A stretch of DNA of 64,000 nucleotides from Nocardia lijiangensis NBRC 108240 (GTDB lineage Bacteria > Actinomycetota > Actinomycetes > Mycobacteriales > Mycobacteriaceae). Under the pieces are notes generated by a model. The model made no database searches and was not told where the DNA came from. It saw only the letters and a list, made by a program, of their open reading frames with translations. A program made the translations under genes and the position numbers. This document shows, in pieces, positions 1-7,547 of this stretch. Location of the stretch: contig NZ_BDBP01000046.1 of NCBI RefSeq assembly GCF_001613045.1, positions 1 through 64,000 on the forward strand, read 5' to 3'. Positions within the stretch are counted from its first letter, which is position 1. Each line of letters starts with the position of its first letter.

Positions 1-755
1 GGCGGGCCGACCACACCGGTGGCGTCGTCGTCCGGGTCCGGCTTCCGCCTGCGGCCGCTGCGCTTCGGTGCGGGGGCCTCGGCCAGCGGATCGGCGCCGT
101 ACGGCGTGGCGGCTTCCAGCGGATCCGGTGCACTGTGCCGGGAGTTGGAGGACATGTCGCGTCCCGGCATGACCAGATTGGAGCGCCCGGGCGGCGGATC
201 CGAGTAGGACGGCGCCGCCGGGTAAGGCGTCGGCTCGGGATAGGCCGGGTAACGCGTCGGCTCGGGATAGAGCGTCGATTCCCGGTACGGCGCCAGCGGG
301 TCGTACCGGGTGATCGGGCCCGACATCGGGGAATGGCTCGGTAGCTCCGCGACGGGATCCGGTGCGGCGGGCTCGAAGGCGGGGGGTTCGTAAGCCGTCG
401 GTTCGAACGCGGCGGGCTCGAACGGTGCGGGCGCGTAGGAGGCGGGGTCGTACGACGCGGGTTCGTACGCGGGCGCTGCGGGTTCGTACGCGGGCGCGGG
501 GGATTCGTACGCGGGCACTGAGTACGCGGGCGCTGCGGATTCGTACGCGGGCGCGGGGGGTACTTCGTCTTCGGGTGCGGCGTGCGCGGAATGGCTGCCG
601 CCGTCCCGGATGACCGGGAGATCGCCCGTCAGCTCGGCGACGGAAATGCCGCGGCCACCGCGCCTGCGTCGGCCACCGCCGGACGACGACGAACCCTGCT
701 GACCGTTGCGGGCCAGCAGCTCGGCGACCGATAGCTGCTTGGATTCATCACTCAT
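1..755 (-). CDS. Rv0497-like membrane-associated protein, N-terminal part (3' end outside window)
   Basis: The gene starts with ATG at 755 and reads leftward out of the window, so only about 251 N-terminal residues are seen. The N-terminus carries SVAELLARN, an Arg/Gly-rich patch (GGGRRRRGGRGISVAELTG), and then a low-complexity tract of degenerate (A/P)xYE/FEP units from about residue 60 to 130 (APAYE, AAPAYEP, AAFEP, TAYEP). A basic stretch (KRSGRRRKPDPDDD) lies near the window edge. A membrane segment is expected further on, from the M. tuberculosis neighbour Rv0497, but it is not visible here. The gene follows ppx through two tiny ORFs that overlap by 4 nt, so it is probably co-translated with ppx. 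The function is unknown; the family call rests on position and on the paired SVAEL motifs. Confidence 0.7.
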   Translation of the reverse strand, partial: MSDESKQLSVAELLARNGQQGSSSSGGGRRRRGGRGISVAELTGDLPVIRDGGSHSAHAAPEDEVPPAPAYESAAPAYSVPAYESPAPAYEPAAPAYEPASYDPASYAPAPFEPAAFEPTAYEPPAFEPAAPDPVAELPSHSPMSGPITRYDPLAPYRESTLYPEPTRYPAYPEPTPYPAAPSYSDPPPGRSNLVMPGRDMSSNSRHSAPDPLEAATPYGADPLAEAPAPKRSGRRRKPDPDDDATGVVGP

Positions 756-826
756 GCCTGCACCTCGCTGGCGCTCGGCCTGTGTGAGGCACGCTGGCAC
801 ACGATTCGCTCACTGCCTTCACTCAT
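752..826 (-). CDS. Coupled micro-ORF A (24 aa)
   Basis: The peptide runs MSEGSERIVCQRASHRP and ends SASEVQA. Its ATG (826-824) overlaps the stop of micro-ORF B as ATGA, and its own stop (754-752) overlaps the ATG of the Rv0497-like gene as ATGA. It is a diverged copy of the same unit found at 823-906 and 3021-3101. It may be a translational bridge or simply a repeated DNA element that happens to stay open. No known domain. Confidence 0.45.
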   Translation of the reverse strand: MSEGSERIVCQRASHRPSASEVQA

Positions 827-906
827 GCGCGCGCCTCGCTGACGCTCGGCTCCGGCATGCGCGACGCGCGCCGACGCATGATTCGCTCATTACTGCGTTC
901 GTTCAT
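823..906 (-). CDS. Coupled micro-ORF B (27 aa)
   Basis: The peptide runs MNERSNERIMRRRASRMP and ends EPSVSEARA. Its ATG at 906 overlaps the ppx stop (905-903) as ATGA and its stop overlaps the ATG of micro-ORF A the same way. This gives an unbroken chain of 4-nt overlaps from ppx through B and A into the Rv0497-like gene. It is clearly related to the + strand copy at 3021-3101 (MSERSERIK...EPSVSEAEA). Whether the peptide itself has a role is unknown. Confidence 0.5.
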   Translation of the reverse strand: MNERSNERIMRRRASRMPEPSVSEARA

Positions 907-1937
907 GACGACACCGTTTCGATCGGACCCGAGCGTGCGGCACCACCGGACGCCGGCGTGCCGGATTCGGCCGCCGGGCCTGTCGTCAAAGACAACGCTT
1001 TGGGTCCACCGTTCATATCGGTATCCAGTTTGCGCAGGATCAGCCCTTCTCGCAGCGCCCACGGACAAATCTCGAGGGTATCCAGCGACAGCGCCCGCAT
1101 ACTCGCCTCCGCGACCAACGCGCCAGCCACCAATTGCTGTGACCGATCGGAACTTACGCCTTCCAATTCTGCACGGTCCGACGCCGTCATCCGCGAGATG
1201 AACGCAATCAGTTGGCGCAGACCCGAGCTGGTGAGTGTACGGCGCACCCGGGTGCCCGCCGTCGACGGCGCGGCTCCGGTCAGCCTGGCCAGCGAGCGGA
1301 ATGTCTTCGACGTGCCGACGGCGAGATCGGGCTTGCCCACCTCGATCAGCTGCTTCGCGGGGGCGACGAGTTCGGCGTCGAGCCAGTCGCGCAGGACCGC
1401 GATCCGGCGCTTGCCCGGCGGGTCCTCGCGCAGCCACTCCCTGGTGAGCCTGCCCGCGCCGAGTTGCAGCGAGAGCGCGACATCGGGTTCCTCGTCGCCG
1501 CCGTTGCTCATCTCCAGCGAGCCGCCGCCGATGTCGAGGTTGAGGATGCGGCCCGCGCTCCAGCCGTACCAGCGGCGCACCGCGAGAAAGGTCAGCCGGG
1601 CCTCGTCGACGCCGGTGAGCACCTGCAGGTCGACACCCGTCTCGGCGCGCACCCTGGCCAAGACCTGTTCGGAGTTGGCCGCCTCGCGCAGCGCGGAGGT
1701 GGCGAACGGCATCAGCTCTACGCAGCGCGACGTCTCGGCGATGCTTGCGAATTCGGCCACGGTCTTGATGAGCCGCTCGGCGCCCTGGACGGTGATCCGG
1801 CCCTCGTCGTCCAGGTTCTCCGACAGCCGGAGCGTGGCCTTCGTCGAGCTCATCGGCATCGGGTGGGCACCCCGGTGTGCGTCCACCACGAGCAGGTGGA
1901 CGGTGTTGCTTCCGACGTCGAGTACCCCAAGGCGCAC
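903..1937 (-). CDS. ppx: Exopolyphosphatase / Ppx-GppA family phosphatase
   Basis: A protein of 344 aa in the sugar kinase/HSP70/actin fold superfamily, expected to hydrolyse polyphosphate or (p)ppGpp in the cytoplasm. The phosphate-1 motif DVGSNTVHLLVVD lies at residues 8-20. The FATSALREA segment and the phosphate-2 motif NLDIGGGSLEMS follow in the usual places, and the length matches the short actinobacterial form (Rv0496 is about 330 aa). The GTG at 1937 is chosen because VRLGVLDVGSN puts the motif at the normal distance from the N-terminus; longer in-frame starts only add non-conserved sequence. The gene is divergent from the Rv0495c-like gene with about 65 bp between them, as in M. tuberculosis. 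A PPK2 gene lies in the same window (40150) but is not linked. Confidence 0.9.
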   Translation of the reverse strand: MRLGVLDVGSNTVHLLVVDAHRGAHPMPMSSTKATLRLSENLDDEGRITVQGAERLIKTVAEFASIAETSRCVELMPFATSALREAANSEQVLARVRAETGVDLQVLTGVDEARLTFLAVRRWYGWSAGRILNLDIGGGSLEMSNGGDEEPDVALSLQLGAGRLTREWLREDPPGKRRIAVLRDWLDAELVAPAKQLIEVGKPDLAVGTSKTFRSLARLTGAAPSTAGTRVRRTLTSSGLRQLIAFISRMTASDRAELEGVSSDRSQQLVAGALVAEASMRALSLDTLEICPWALREGLILRKLDTDMNGGPKALSLTTGPAAESGTPASGGAARSGPIETVSS

Positions 1938-2002
1938 ATGAATACGGTACTGGGTCGACCAGCACTTCAGGCCAGGCGATCGAACTGTTAGCGTTTCAAG
2001 GT

Positions 2003-2875
2003 GTGACGGTAGGCGTAACGGCGAGCAGCCAGACCCCGCCCCGACCAGCGGCGAAGATCGACCCGGCGCCGGAGGTCGATCTGGACTTTCCACGTGAATG
2101 GATCGAGTTCGTCGATCCAGCAAATGAAGAGCACCTGATCGTCGCCGACCTCACCTGGTTGCTGTCCCGGTGGACGTGCGTCTTCGGGACGCCCGCGTGC
2201 CAAGGCATCATCGCGAGCCGCCCGGACGACGGCTGCTGTTCGCACGGCGCGTTCCTGTCCGACGAGGACGACCAGCAGCGTTTGCGTAACGCTGTGAGAA
2301 TGCTCACTCCGGCCGACTGGCAGCTGATGCACGAGGCCGAGAACGCCAAGGGCAAGATCACCAAGAAGGGCTATCTGGAACTCGACGAGCTCGAGGACGA
2401 GCCCGCGCTGCGCACCCGTCGCGTCGACGGCGCATGCATCTTCCTGAACCGTCCCGGCTTCGAGGGCGGTGTCGGCTGCGCACTGCACACGATGGCGCTG
2501 CGCCGCGGCATGGAGCCGCACACCGTGAAACCGGACGTCTGCTGGCAGTTGCCGATTCGGCGCACCCAGGAATGGGTGGACCGCCCCGACGGCGTGCAGA
2601 TCCTGCGCACGGTGATCACCGAATACGACCGGCGCGGCTGGGGCCCCGGCGGGCTCGACCTGGATTGGTACTGCTCCGGCTCGCCCGACGCGCACGTGGG
2701 CGAGCGGCCGGTCTGGCAGTCCTACGCACCCGAGTTGAAAGAACTGCTCGGCGAACCCGCCTACGACGAACTCGCCAGGCACTGCAAGCGCCGCGAGGGA
2801 CTCGGCCTGATCGCGATTCATCCCGCGACGGTGCACGCGCAGCGCAACGCCGAGCAGCAAGCGCACGGCGCCTAG
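2003..2875 (+). CDS. Cysteine-rich conserved protein, Rv0495c family (YkgJ-like Cys pattern)
   Basis: A protein of 290 aa with no membrane segment. Conserved-looking cysteines occur as C..C (TCVFGTPACQG), then GCCSHG, GACIF, GCALH, DVCW and WYCSG. This spacing resembles the zinc/iron-chelating YkgJ cluster family, so metal binding is a reasonable inference. The GTG at 2003 is chosen because it gives a 290-residue protein close to the mycobacterial homologue and leaves a short divergent promoter to ppx; no strong ribosome-binding site is visible, so a leaderless message is possible. The biochemical role is not known to me. Divergent pairing with ppx is conserved in mycobacteria. Confidence 0.75.
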   Translation: MTVGVTASSQTPPRPAAKIDPAPEVDLDFPREWIEFVDPANEEHLIVADLTWLLSRWTCVFGTPACQGIIASRPDDGCCSHGAFLSDEDDQQRLRNAVRMLTPADWQLMHEAENAKGKITKKGYLELDELEDEPALRTRRVDGACIFLNRPGFEGGVGCALHTMALRRGMEPHTVKPDVCWQLPIRRTQEWVDRPDGVQILRTVITEYDRRGWGPGGLDLDWYCSGSPDAHVGERPVWQSYAPELKELLGEPAYDELARHCKRREGLGLIAIHPATVHAQRNAEQQAHGA

Positions 2876-3020
2876 CCGCAACTCCCCCATCGCGACCGTG
2901 GCCCCCGCTGGGCCAACCCCTAACGGACGCTTGTCCAGTTTTGCGAAACGCTCACATTTCACACATCCGGTCGCTTACTGTGCGGAGGCCCACACCCAGC
3001 GGGCAGCACAGGAGAACACC

Positions 3021-3101
3021 ATGAGCGAACGAAGTGAGCGAATCAAGTGCCAGCGCGCCTTGCGCATGCTGGAGCCGAGCGTCAGCGAGGCGGAGGCATG
3101 A
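3021..3101 (+). CDS. Coupled micro-ORF C (26 aa) leading into a secreted-protein gene
   Basis: The peptide runs MSERSERIKCQRALRML and ends EPSVSEAEA. It has its own AGGAGAACACC ribosome-binding site, and its stop overlaps the ATG (3098) of the next gene as ATGA. It is the best-placed copy of the micro-ORF family also seen at 752-826 and 823-906 on the other strand. Translation of the secreted protein may be coupled to it. Confidence 0.55.
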   Translation: MSERSERIKCQRALRMLEPSVSEAEA

Positions 3102-3586
3102 GCACCACTTCCCCAGGCCTGGTCGGGCGACGGATCGGCACCGGACTCGCGGGTTTCGCCGCGGCAACGGCCGTCGCCGTCTTCGCGGCGCCGCAGGCGC
3201 ACGCCACCGTCGACTCGATCACCGTGTCCGGCGCCGACCACACCATCAACACCACCTACACGCTGCGCGCGAAGCTCAGCGGCGCGGGCATCGGGCTGCT
3301 GGTCTACTGGTCGGACAACAGCGATCAGATCTCGGGCCCGAAGGTGCCGTGGCCGGTCGGCGAGTCCTCCGTCAGCTGGACGCCGAAAACGCCTGGGCAG
3401 CACCTGATCACGGCCTCGCAGGGCGGTAGCACCAAGACGATCGTCGTCCAGGTGAAGGACCCGAACGATCCGGGCGACCCCGGCGACCCGGGCGATCCCG
3501 GCGACCCCGGCAATCCGGGCGGCGGCACCGGCAGCGCGGGAACGGGCAGCGCGGGCAAACTGCTCGGCGGCCTGCTCGGTCGCTGA
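3098..3586 (+). CDS. Secreted Ig-like protein with PGD repeats and GSAGKLLGGLLG tail
   Basis: A protein of 162 aa. Residues 1-36 form a Sec signal (FAAATAVAVFAAPQAHA, cleavage expected after AHA). An immunoglobulin-like beta domain follows, with VDSITVSGADH, LLVYWSDN, PKVPWPVGESSVSW, TPGQHLITASQGGSTKTIVVQV. It ends in about five PGD/PGN repeats and the tail GTGSAGKLLGGLLGR. It is paralogous to the gene at 3701, which carries the same core and tail but a Ser/Gly linker. The start is the ATG overlapping micro-ORF C; the longer ORF upstream is the micro-ORF frame shadow. The function is unknown; an exported or cell-surface protein is inferred from the signal alone. Confidence 0.8.
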   Translation: MSTTSPGLVGRRIGTGLAGFAAATAVAVFAAPQAHATVDSITVSGADHTINTTYTLRAKLSGAGIGLLVYWSDNSDQISGPKVPWPVGESSVSWTPKTPGQHLITASQGGSTKTIVVQVKDPNDPGDPGDPGDPGDPGNPGGGTGSAGTGSAGKLLGGLLGR

Positions 3587-3700
3587 GCCCGGTTCCCCCA
3601 ACGCATTTCGGCGCGGCCGAACTCGCGCCAAAATCTGAAACATCTCCGCTTCAAAGAGTAGGGTCCAGTCGATCGGCATGGTCGGCACAGGAGGAGCACC

Positions 3701-4165
3701 ATGACATCACTCAGCATCACCCGGCGCGGGGCGGGCGTCGGAATCACCGCGATGGCGGCCGCCGCCGTCACCGTGCTCGCGGCGCCCTCGGCGTACGCGG
3801 CCGTGCAGTCGGTCTCGGTCGAGGGCAGTAACCACAAGGTCGGCACCACGTACACCATCACGGCCGAGGTCGGCGGCGCGTCCGGTGGCCTGCTGGTCTA
3901 CTTCAGCGACAACGGCGAATTCATCGGCGCGCCCAAGGTTCCGTGGCCGCCGGGCAGCGCGACCATCGAATGGAAGCCGAGCACGCCCGGCCAGCACATC
4001 CTCACCGTCGAGCAGGGCGGCAGCACCAAGTCCATCGTGGTCGAGGTCGACAAGGCGAGCAGCGGCGGCAGCGGAAGCTCGGGCAGCGCCTCCTCCGGCA
4101 GCGGTACCGGCAGCGCGGGCAAGCTGCTCGGCGGATTGCTCGGTGGGTTGCTCGGCAGCAGCTGA
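3701..4165 (+). CDS. Secreted Ig-like protein, paralogue of the upstream gene
   Basis: A protein of 154 aa with a signal peptide (residues 1-31, ending APSAYA) and the same Ig-like core as its neighbour: VQSVSVEGSNHKVGTTY, GLLVYFSDNGEF, PKVPWPPGSATIEW, TPGQHILTVEQGGSTKSIVVEV. The linker is Ser/Gly-rich and the C-terminus is GTGSAGKLLGGLLGGLLG, so the hydrophobic tail is duplicated relative to the paralogue. An AGGAGGAGCACC ribosome-binding site precedes the ATG. There is no micro-ORF in front of this copy. Tandem duplication is the simplest explanation. Function unknown. Confidence 0.85.
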   Translation: MTSLSITRRGAGVGITAMAAAAVTVLAAPSAYAAVQSVSVEGSNHKVGTTYTITAEVGGASGGLLVYFSDNGEFIGAPKVPWPPGSATIEWKPSTPGQHILTVEQGGSTKSIVVEVDKASSGGSGSSGSASSGSGTGSAGKLLGGLLGGLLGSS

Positions 4166-4293
4166 GCGCGCGGTGTGCAGGCCGTCACTCGACGGTCTGC
4201 ACACCTTCTGGATCAGCGTGCGCGAGCCGAAATACCCCGCAGGTCATCTGCTCGCCATGCGCGCGTCACTCATTTCGGGTTTGATGTCGGGTC

Positions 4294-4626
4294 ATGAAGA
4301 AAGCGCTCACCCTCGCAACCCTCGTCATCGGTGCGACCCTGTCCATGGCCGGCGGCGCACACGCCGAACCCGACGCGGATCCGACCAAATTCTCGGACTT
4401 CACTGCCACTTTCGTGCCCGCGACGGATCCGAACGCGATGAACGCCGCCAAAGAGGGCAAGAACGTGATCATGAGCCCCTACGGCGTCGGCCGCACCATC
4501 GCCTGCCGCGGCAACGGCACCAGCGTGCCGCTCTACGACTGCATGCAGGAAGACGACCTCGGCTGGATCACGCTGCGCAAGACCGACGTTCCCGCCATCG
4601 GCCCGACCTGGGTCTACCTCCCGTAA
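4294..4626 (+). CDS. Small secreted protein of unknown function
   Basis: A protein of 110 aa starting MKKALTLATLVIGATLSMAGGAHA, a clear Sec signal with cleavage expected after AHA. The mature part is about 86 aa with two cysteines (IACRGNG and LYDCMQED), which could form one disulfide, and ends GPTWVYLP. It resembles small exported proteins of Nocardia and Rhodococcus, but I do not recognise a named family. It lies downstream of the two Ig-like secreted proteins and ends just before a strong bidirectional terminator shared with regX3. Confidence 0.75.
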   Translation: MKKALTLATLVIGATLSMAGGAHAEPDADPTKFSDFTATFVPATDPNAMNAAKEGKNVIMSPYGVGRTIACRGNGTSVPLYDCMQEDDLGWITLRKTDVPAIGPTWVYLP

Positions 4627-4715
4627 CAGACGGCGTCCGTCGATCGCACCGCCCACATGGCCGGAGCGAAGGCGGAGGTACACGCCTTCCGGGGGGCCGC
4701 CAACGCACATACGAA

Positions 4716-4768
4716 GAACGGGCCCCGGTTCCGCGCTCGGGGTGAGGACGCGGAACCGGGGCCCGTTC
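4716..4768. terminator. Bidirectional hairpin terminator between the secreted-protein gene and regX3
   Basis: A perfect 20-bp inverted repeat (arms 4716-4735 and 4749-4768) encloses a 13-nt loop. It sits between two convergent genes, so it can end transcription from both sides. There is no clear T-tract. Confidence 0.85.
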
Positions 4769-4781
4769 GCTGTCTTTCGGC

Positions 4782-5471
4782 TCAGGCCTCGAGCTTGTAC
4801 CCGAGACCACGCACGGTCACCAGGTGCTCCGGCTTGGCCGGATCGGCCTCGATCTTCGAGCGCAGCCGCTTGACGTGCACGTCGAGGGTCTTGGTGTCGC
4901 CCACATAGTCGGCGCCCCAGACGCGGTCGATCAGCTGGCCGCGGGTCAGCACCCGGCCGGAGTTGCGCAGCAGGTACTCGAGTAGATCGAATTCCTTGAG
5001 CGGCAACGTCACCGGCTTGCCGTTGACCAGCACGGTGTGGCGGTCCACGTCCATCCGGACCGGACCGGCCTCGAGCACGCCGTTCTCGCTGCCGCCGTCG
5101 AGCTCGTCGCCCGCGCCGCGGCGCAGCACCGCGCGGATGCGCGCGATGAGTTCACGCGCCGAGTACGGCTTGGTGACGTAGTCGTCGGCGCCCAGCTCCA
5201 GGCCGACCACCTTGTCGATCTCGCTGTCCCGCGCGGTCACCATGATGACCGGTACGCCGCTGCGGGTGCGCAGCTGCTTGCACACGTCGGTGCCGCTCAT
5301 GCCGGGCAGCATCAGGTCCAGCAGCACGATGTCGGCACCGGAGCGGTCGAATTCGGCAAGCGCGGAAGGTCCGTCGCCCACCACGGTGACCTCGAAGCCC
5401 TCCTTGCGCAGCAGGAACGCGAGCGGATCGGCCAGCGACTCCTCATCCTCGACGATCAGAACACTCGTCAT
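4782..5471 (-). CDS. regX3: Response regulator RegX3 (OmpR family, phosphate starvation)
   Basis: A protein of 229 aa. The receiver domain (1-120) has the acidic pair at E8-D9, the phosphoacceptor D52 (VLLDLMLPGMSG) and the conserved Lys in DDYVTKPYSARE. The C-terminal winged helix contains PLKEFDLLEYLLRNSGRVLTR and TLDVHVKRLRSKIE, which are strongly RegX3-like. The ATG at 5471 overlaps the stop of senX3 as ATGA, so the two are translationally coupled. With SenX3 it forms the two-component system that responds to low phosphate in mycobacteria. The longer upstream ORF is only senX3 sequence in another frame. Confidence 0.95.
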   Translation of the reverse strand: MTSVLIVEDEESLADPLAFLLRKEGFEVTVVGDGPSALAEFDRSGADIVLLDLMLPGMSGTDVCKQLRTRSGVPVIMVTARDSEIDKVVGLELGADDYVTKPYSARELIARIRAVLRRGAGDELDGGSENGVLEAGPVRMDVDRHTVLVNGKPVTLPLKEFDLLEYLLRNSGRVLTRGQLIDRVWGADYVGDTKTLDVHVKRLRSKIEADPAKPEHLVTVRGLGYKLEA

Positions 5472-6703
5472 CTGCGTGCCTCCACACCATTGGGTCTGCC
5501 CGGCCCCTGGGGGCGCGGGCCGGTTTCCTTCGTGCTCACCACGGGAGCCTCGACTTCCTCGTCGCTGTCGGTCTCGAGGTGAGCGGGTATTCGCAGGGTG
5601 AACGTCGATCCGGTGCCCAGTTTGCTCCACAGGGTGATCTCACCGTTGTGGTTGGCCGCCACGTGCTTGACGATAGCGAGCCCGAGCCCGGTACCACCGG
5701 TGGCGCGCGAGCGCGCCTTGTCGGAACGGAAGAACCGTTCGAACACCCGCTCCTGGTCTTCTTTCGGGATGCCGATGCCGCGGTCGGTGACCGCCATGGC
5801 GACGTGGTCGCCGCGCAGCGAACGGCTCACCGAGACGTGCGAACCGGTCGGCGAGTAGGCGATCGCGTTCTCCACCAGGTTGGACAGTGCGGTGACGAGC
5901 AGCGTCTCGTCGCCGAGGACCTCGAGCCCGCTGGGCCGGTCGGTGCTGACGGTGATGCCCGCCGCCTCGGCGGCGGTGCGCGAGCGGTCCACCGCCTGCA
6001 TGACGACGGTGTCGACGTCGACGACCTCGAGTTCGGGCAGCTTCTCCGCGCCCTGTAGTCGCGAGAGCGCGATCAGCTCGGTCACCATCTTGCCGAGGCG
6101 GCGGGATTCGCCGAGCACGCGCTCGCCGAAGTGGCGCACCGCCTCGGGGTCGTCGACGGATTCCAGCAGCGCCTCGGCGAGCAGGCTCATCGCGCCGACG
6201 GGGGTCTTGAGTTCGTGGCTGACGTTCGCGACGAAATCGCGCCGGGTGGCCTCCATGCGGGCCTGCTCGGAATCGTCGTCGGCGAACAGAACGGTGAAAC
6301 CGGTCTCCTCCGGCGAGAGCGGCCGTGCCACGCCGCGCACCGCGATCCTGCTGCGGCCGGGCATCGGATTCTTCGCGGTCAGGTCGAACTCGGCGAACTC
6401 CCCGGTGGTCAGTACCTTCTCCACCGCTGCCCAAGCGCGTTCGTCGAGCAAACGGTTGCGGACAAGGCCGAGCTCCTCGGCGCGCGGGTTCACCAGCACC
6501 ACGTCGCGGTATTGGTCGACCACCGCGATGCCGCTTTCGGAAGCGAGCACGATCAGGTCGAGCACCTGCGACATCGTCAGTCCGGAATCGGCCTGTCTTC
6601 GGGCGGCCTGGCGGGCGTTCACGTAGGGAATCAGCAGCCCGCCGACTGCCAGGCCGACGACAGCCGCGAGGACTGCCAACAACACGGCCTGCGGAACACT
6701 CAC
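5468..6703 (-). CDS. senX3: Sensor histidine kinase SenX3
   Basis: A protein of 411 aa. Residues 3-28 form a hydrophobic N-terminal segment, followed by a PAS-like region (SGIAVVDQYRDVVLVNPRAEELGL). The H-box RDFVANVSHELKTPVGAM has its phosphorylated His at 163. The ATP-binding domain shows NLVENAIAYSPTG (N box), DRGIGIPKEDQERVFERFF and GTGLGLAIVKHV (G boxes). The C-terminal tail is acidic. The GTG at 6703 is chosen because it starts right before the membrane segment, as in M. tuberculosis SenX3; the longer ORF adds basic, non-conserved sequence. It is the first gene of the senX3-regX3 operon. Confidence 0.93.
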   Translation of the reverse strand: MSVPQAVLLAVLAAVVGLAVGGLLIPYVNARQAARRQADSGLTMSQVLDLIVLASESGIAVVDQYRDVVLVNPRAEELGLVRNRLLDERAWAAVEKVLTTGEFAEFDLTAKNPMPGRSRIAVRGVARPLSPEETGFTVLFADDDSEQARMEATRRDFVANVSHELKTPVGAMSLLAEALLESVDDPEAVRHFGERVLGESRRLGKMVTELIALSRLQGAEKLPELEVVDVDTVVMQAVDRSRTAAEAAGITVSTDRPSGLEVLGDETLLVTALSNLVENAIAYSPTGSHVSVSRSLRGDHVAMAVTDRGIGIPKEDQERVFERFFRSDKARSRATGGTGLGLAIVKHVAANHNGEITLWSKLGTGSTFTLRIPAHLETDSDEEVEAPVVSTKETGPRPQGPGRPNGVEARR

Positions 6704-6884
6704 ACTTGAATCGTACGGTCGCCGACCGACTGACCAACGCCGGGTACACGAAGTTTCACCCAGGTCACAGGGCATTCCAGGGCCGTTAGCCGTGTGTTTA
6801 CGCGTTGTTCGGACTAAGGGTGCCGTGGCACGTCGCCGCGAGCAAGATCGACCCCTATCCGGTACGCAAGATCGACTGCGGCGG

Positions 6885-7469
6885 TCAATCCGCGTCGCCC
6901 GCAAGCGCCTCGTTCACCGCCCGGCCGTGCTTGTCGACCCACTCGCCGAGCGCGTAGATCGGCCCGAGCAGGTCGTGGCCCGCCTCGGTGAGTTCGTATT
7001 CGACGCGGGGCGGGGCTTCGGCGTAGCGGCGGCGCTCCACCAGTGTGAGCTGCTCCATCCGGCGCAGGGTCTGGGTGAGCATCTTCTGGCTGATCCCGCC
7101 GATCGCGTCGCGCAGCTCGCCCGGGCGCATCGGACCGTCGCGCAACATGTAGACGATCACCGGCAGCCAGGAGTTGCCGAACAGATCGACGCCCATGCGC
7201 GCGGGGCAGTCCGATTCGTAGTCGCCGTAGGGCGGGTAATCGACCAGGAGCGGTTCTGGCCATTCGGTCGGCTCCGCCCCGGTCGGCGTCGGAACGCTCG
7301 CCGCGGGTTCGTGTCGCCGCGCCGTTGCGCGGACCGGGTCATGCGGCGCGGGGCCGTGGAACACGCGGGTCGGTGAGGACTGGGCGGAGGCTTCCGGCTG
7401 CGGTGGGGACATCGGTCCGGCGTTCGCGCTGCCGGTGCCGGCGGGTGACGCGGTCATGGGGTTCAGCAT
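6885..7469 (-). CDS. HxlR-family winged-helix transcriptional regulator
   Basis: A protein of 194 aa (190 if the second ATG at 7457 is used). The C-terminal 105 residues are a typical HxlR domain: DCPARMGVDLFGNSWLPVIVYMLRDGPMRPGELRDAI, then GGISQKMLTQTLRRMEQLTLVERRRY and VEYELTEAGHDLLGPI. The first ~80 residues are Pro/Ala/Thr-rich and appear disordered, which is unusual for this family (normally about 110-130 aa). The gene is divergent from the F420/NADP reductase-like gene with a 78-bp shared promoter, a common arrangement where the regulator controls its neighbour. The inducer is unknown. Confidence 0.85.
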   Translation of the reverse strand: MLNPMTASPAGTGSANAGPMSPPQPEASAQSSPTRVFHGPAPHDPVRATARRHEPAASVPTPTGAEPTEWPEPLLVDYPPYGDYESDCPARMGVDLFGNSWLPVIVYMLRDGPMRPGELRDAIGGISQKMLTQTLRRMEQLTLVERRRYAEAPPRVEYELTEAGHDLLGPIYALGEWVDKHGRAVNEALAGDAD

Positions 7470-7547
7470 GGCACCGCCGTTGGGCACCCGGAGGTGCCTA
7501 TCGAATTCCTTACCGTCGGAAACACATTCGACAGTGAGGAGTTCATC

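Noticed and set aside
706..1941. Long open frame on + across ppx (411 codons)
   Set aside because: It is antisense to ppx, Arg/Ser-rich, with no recognisable motif; an artefact of high GC.
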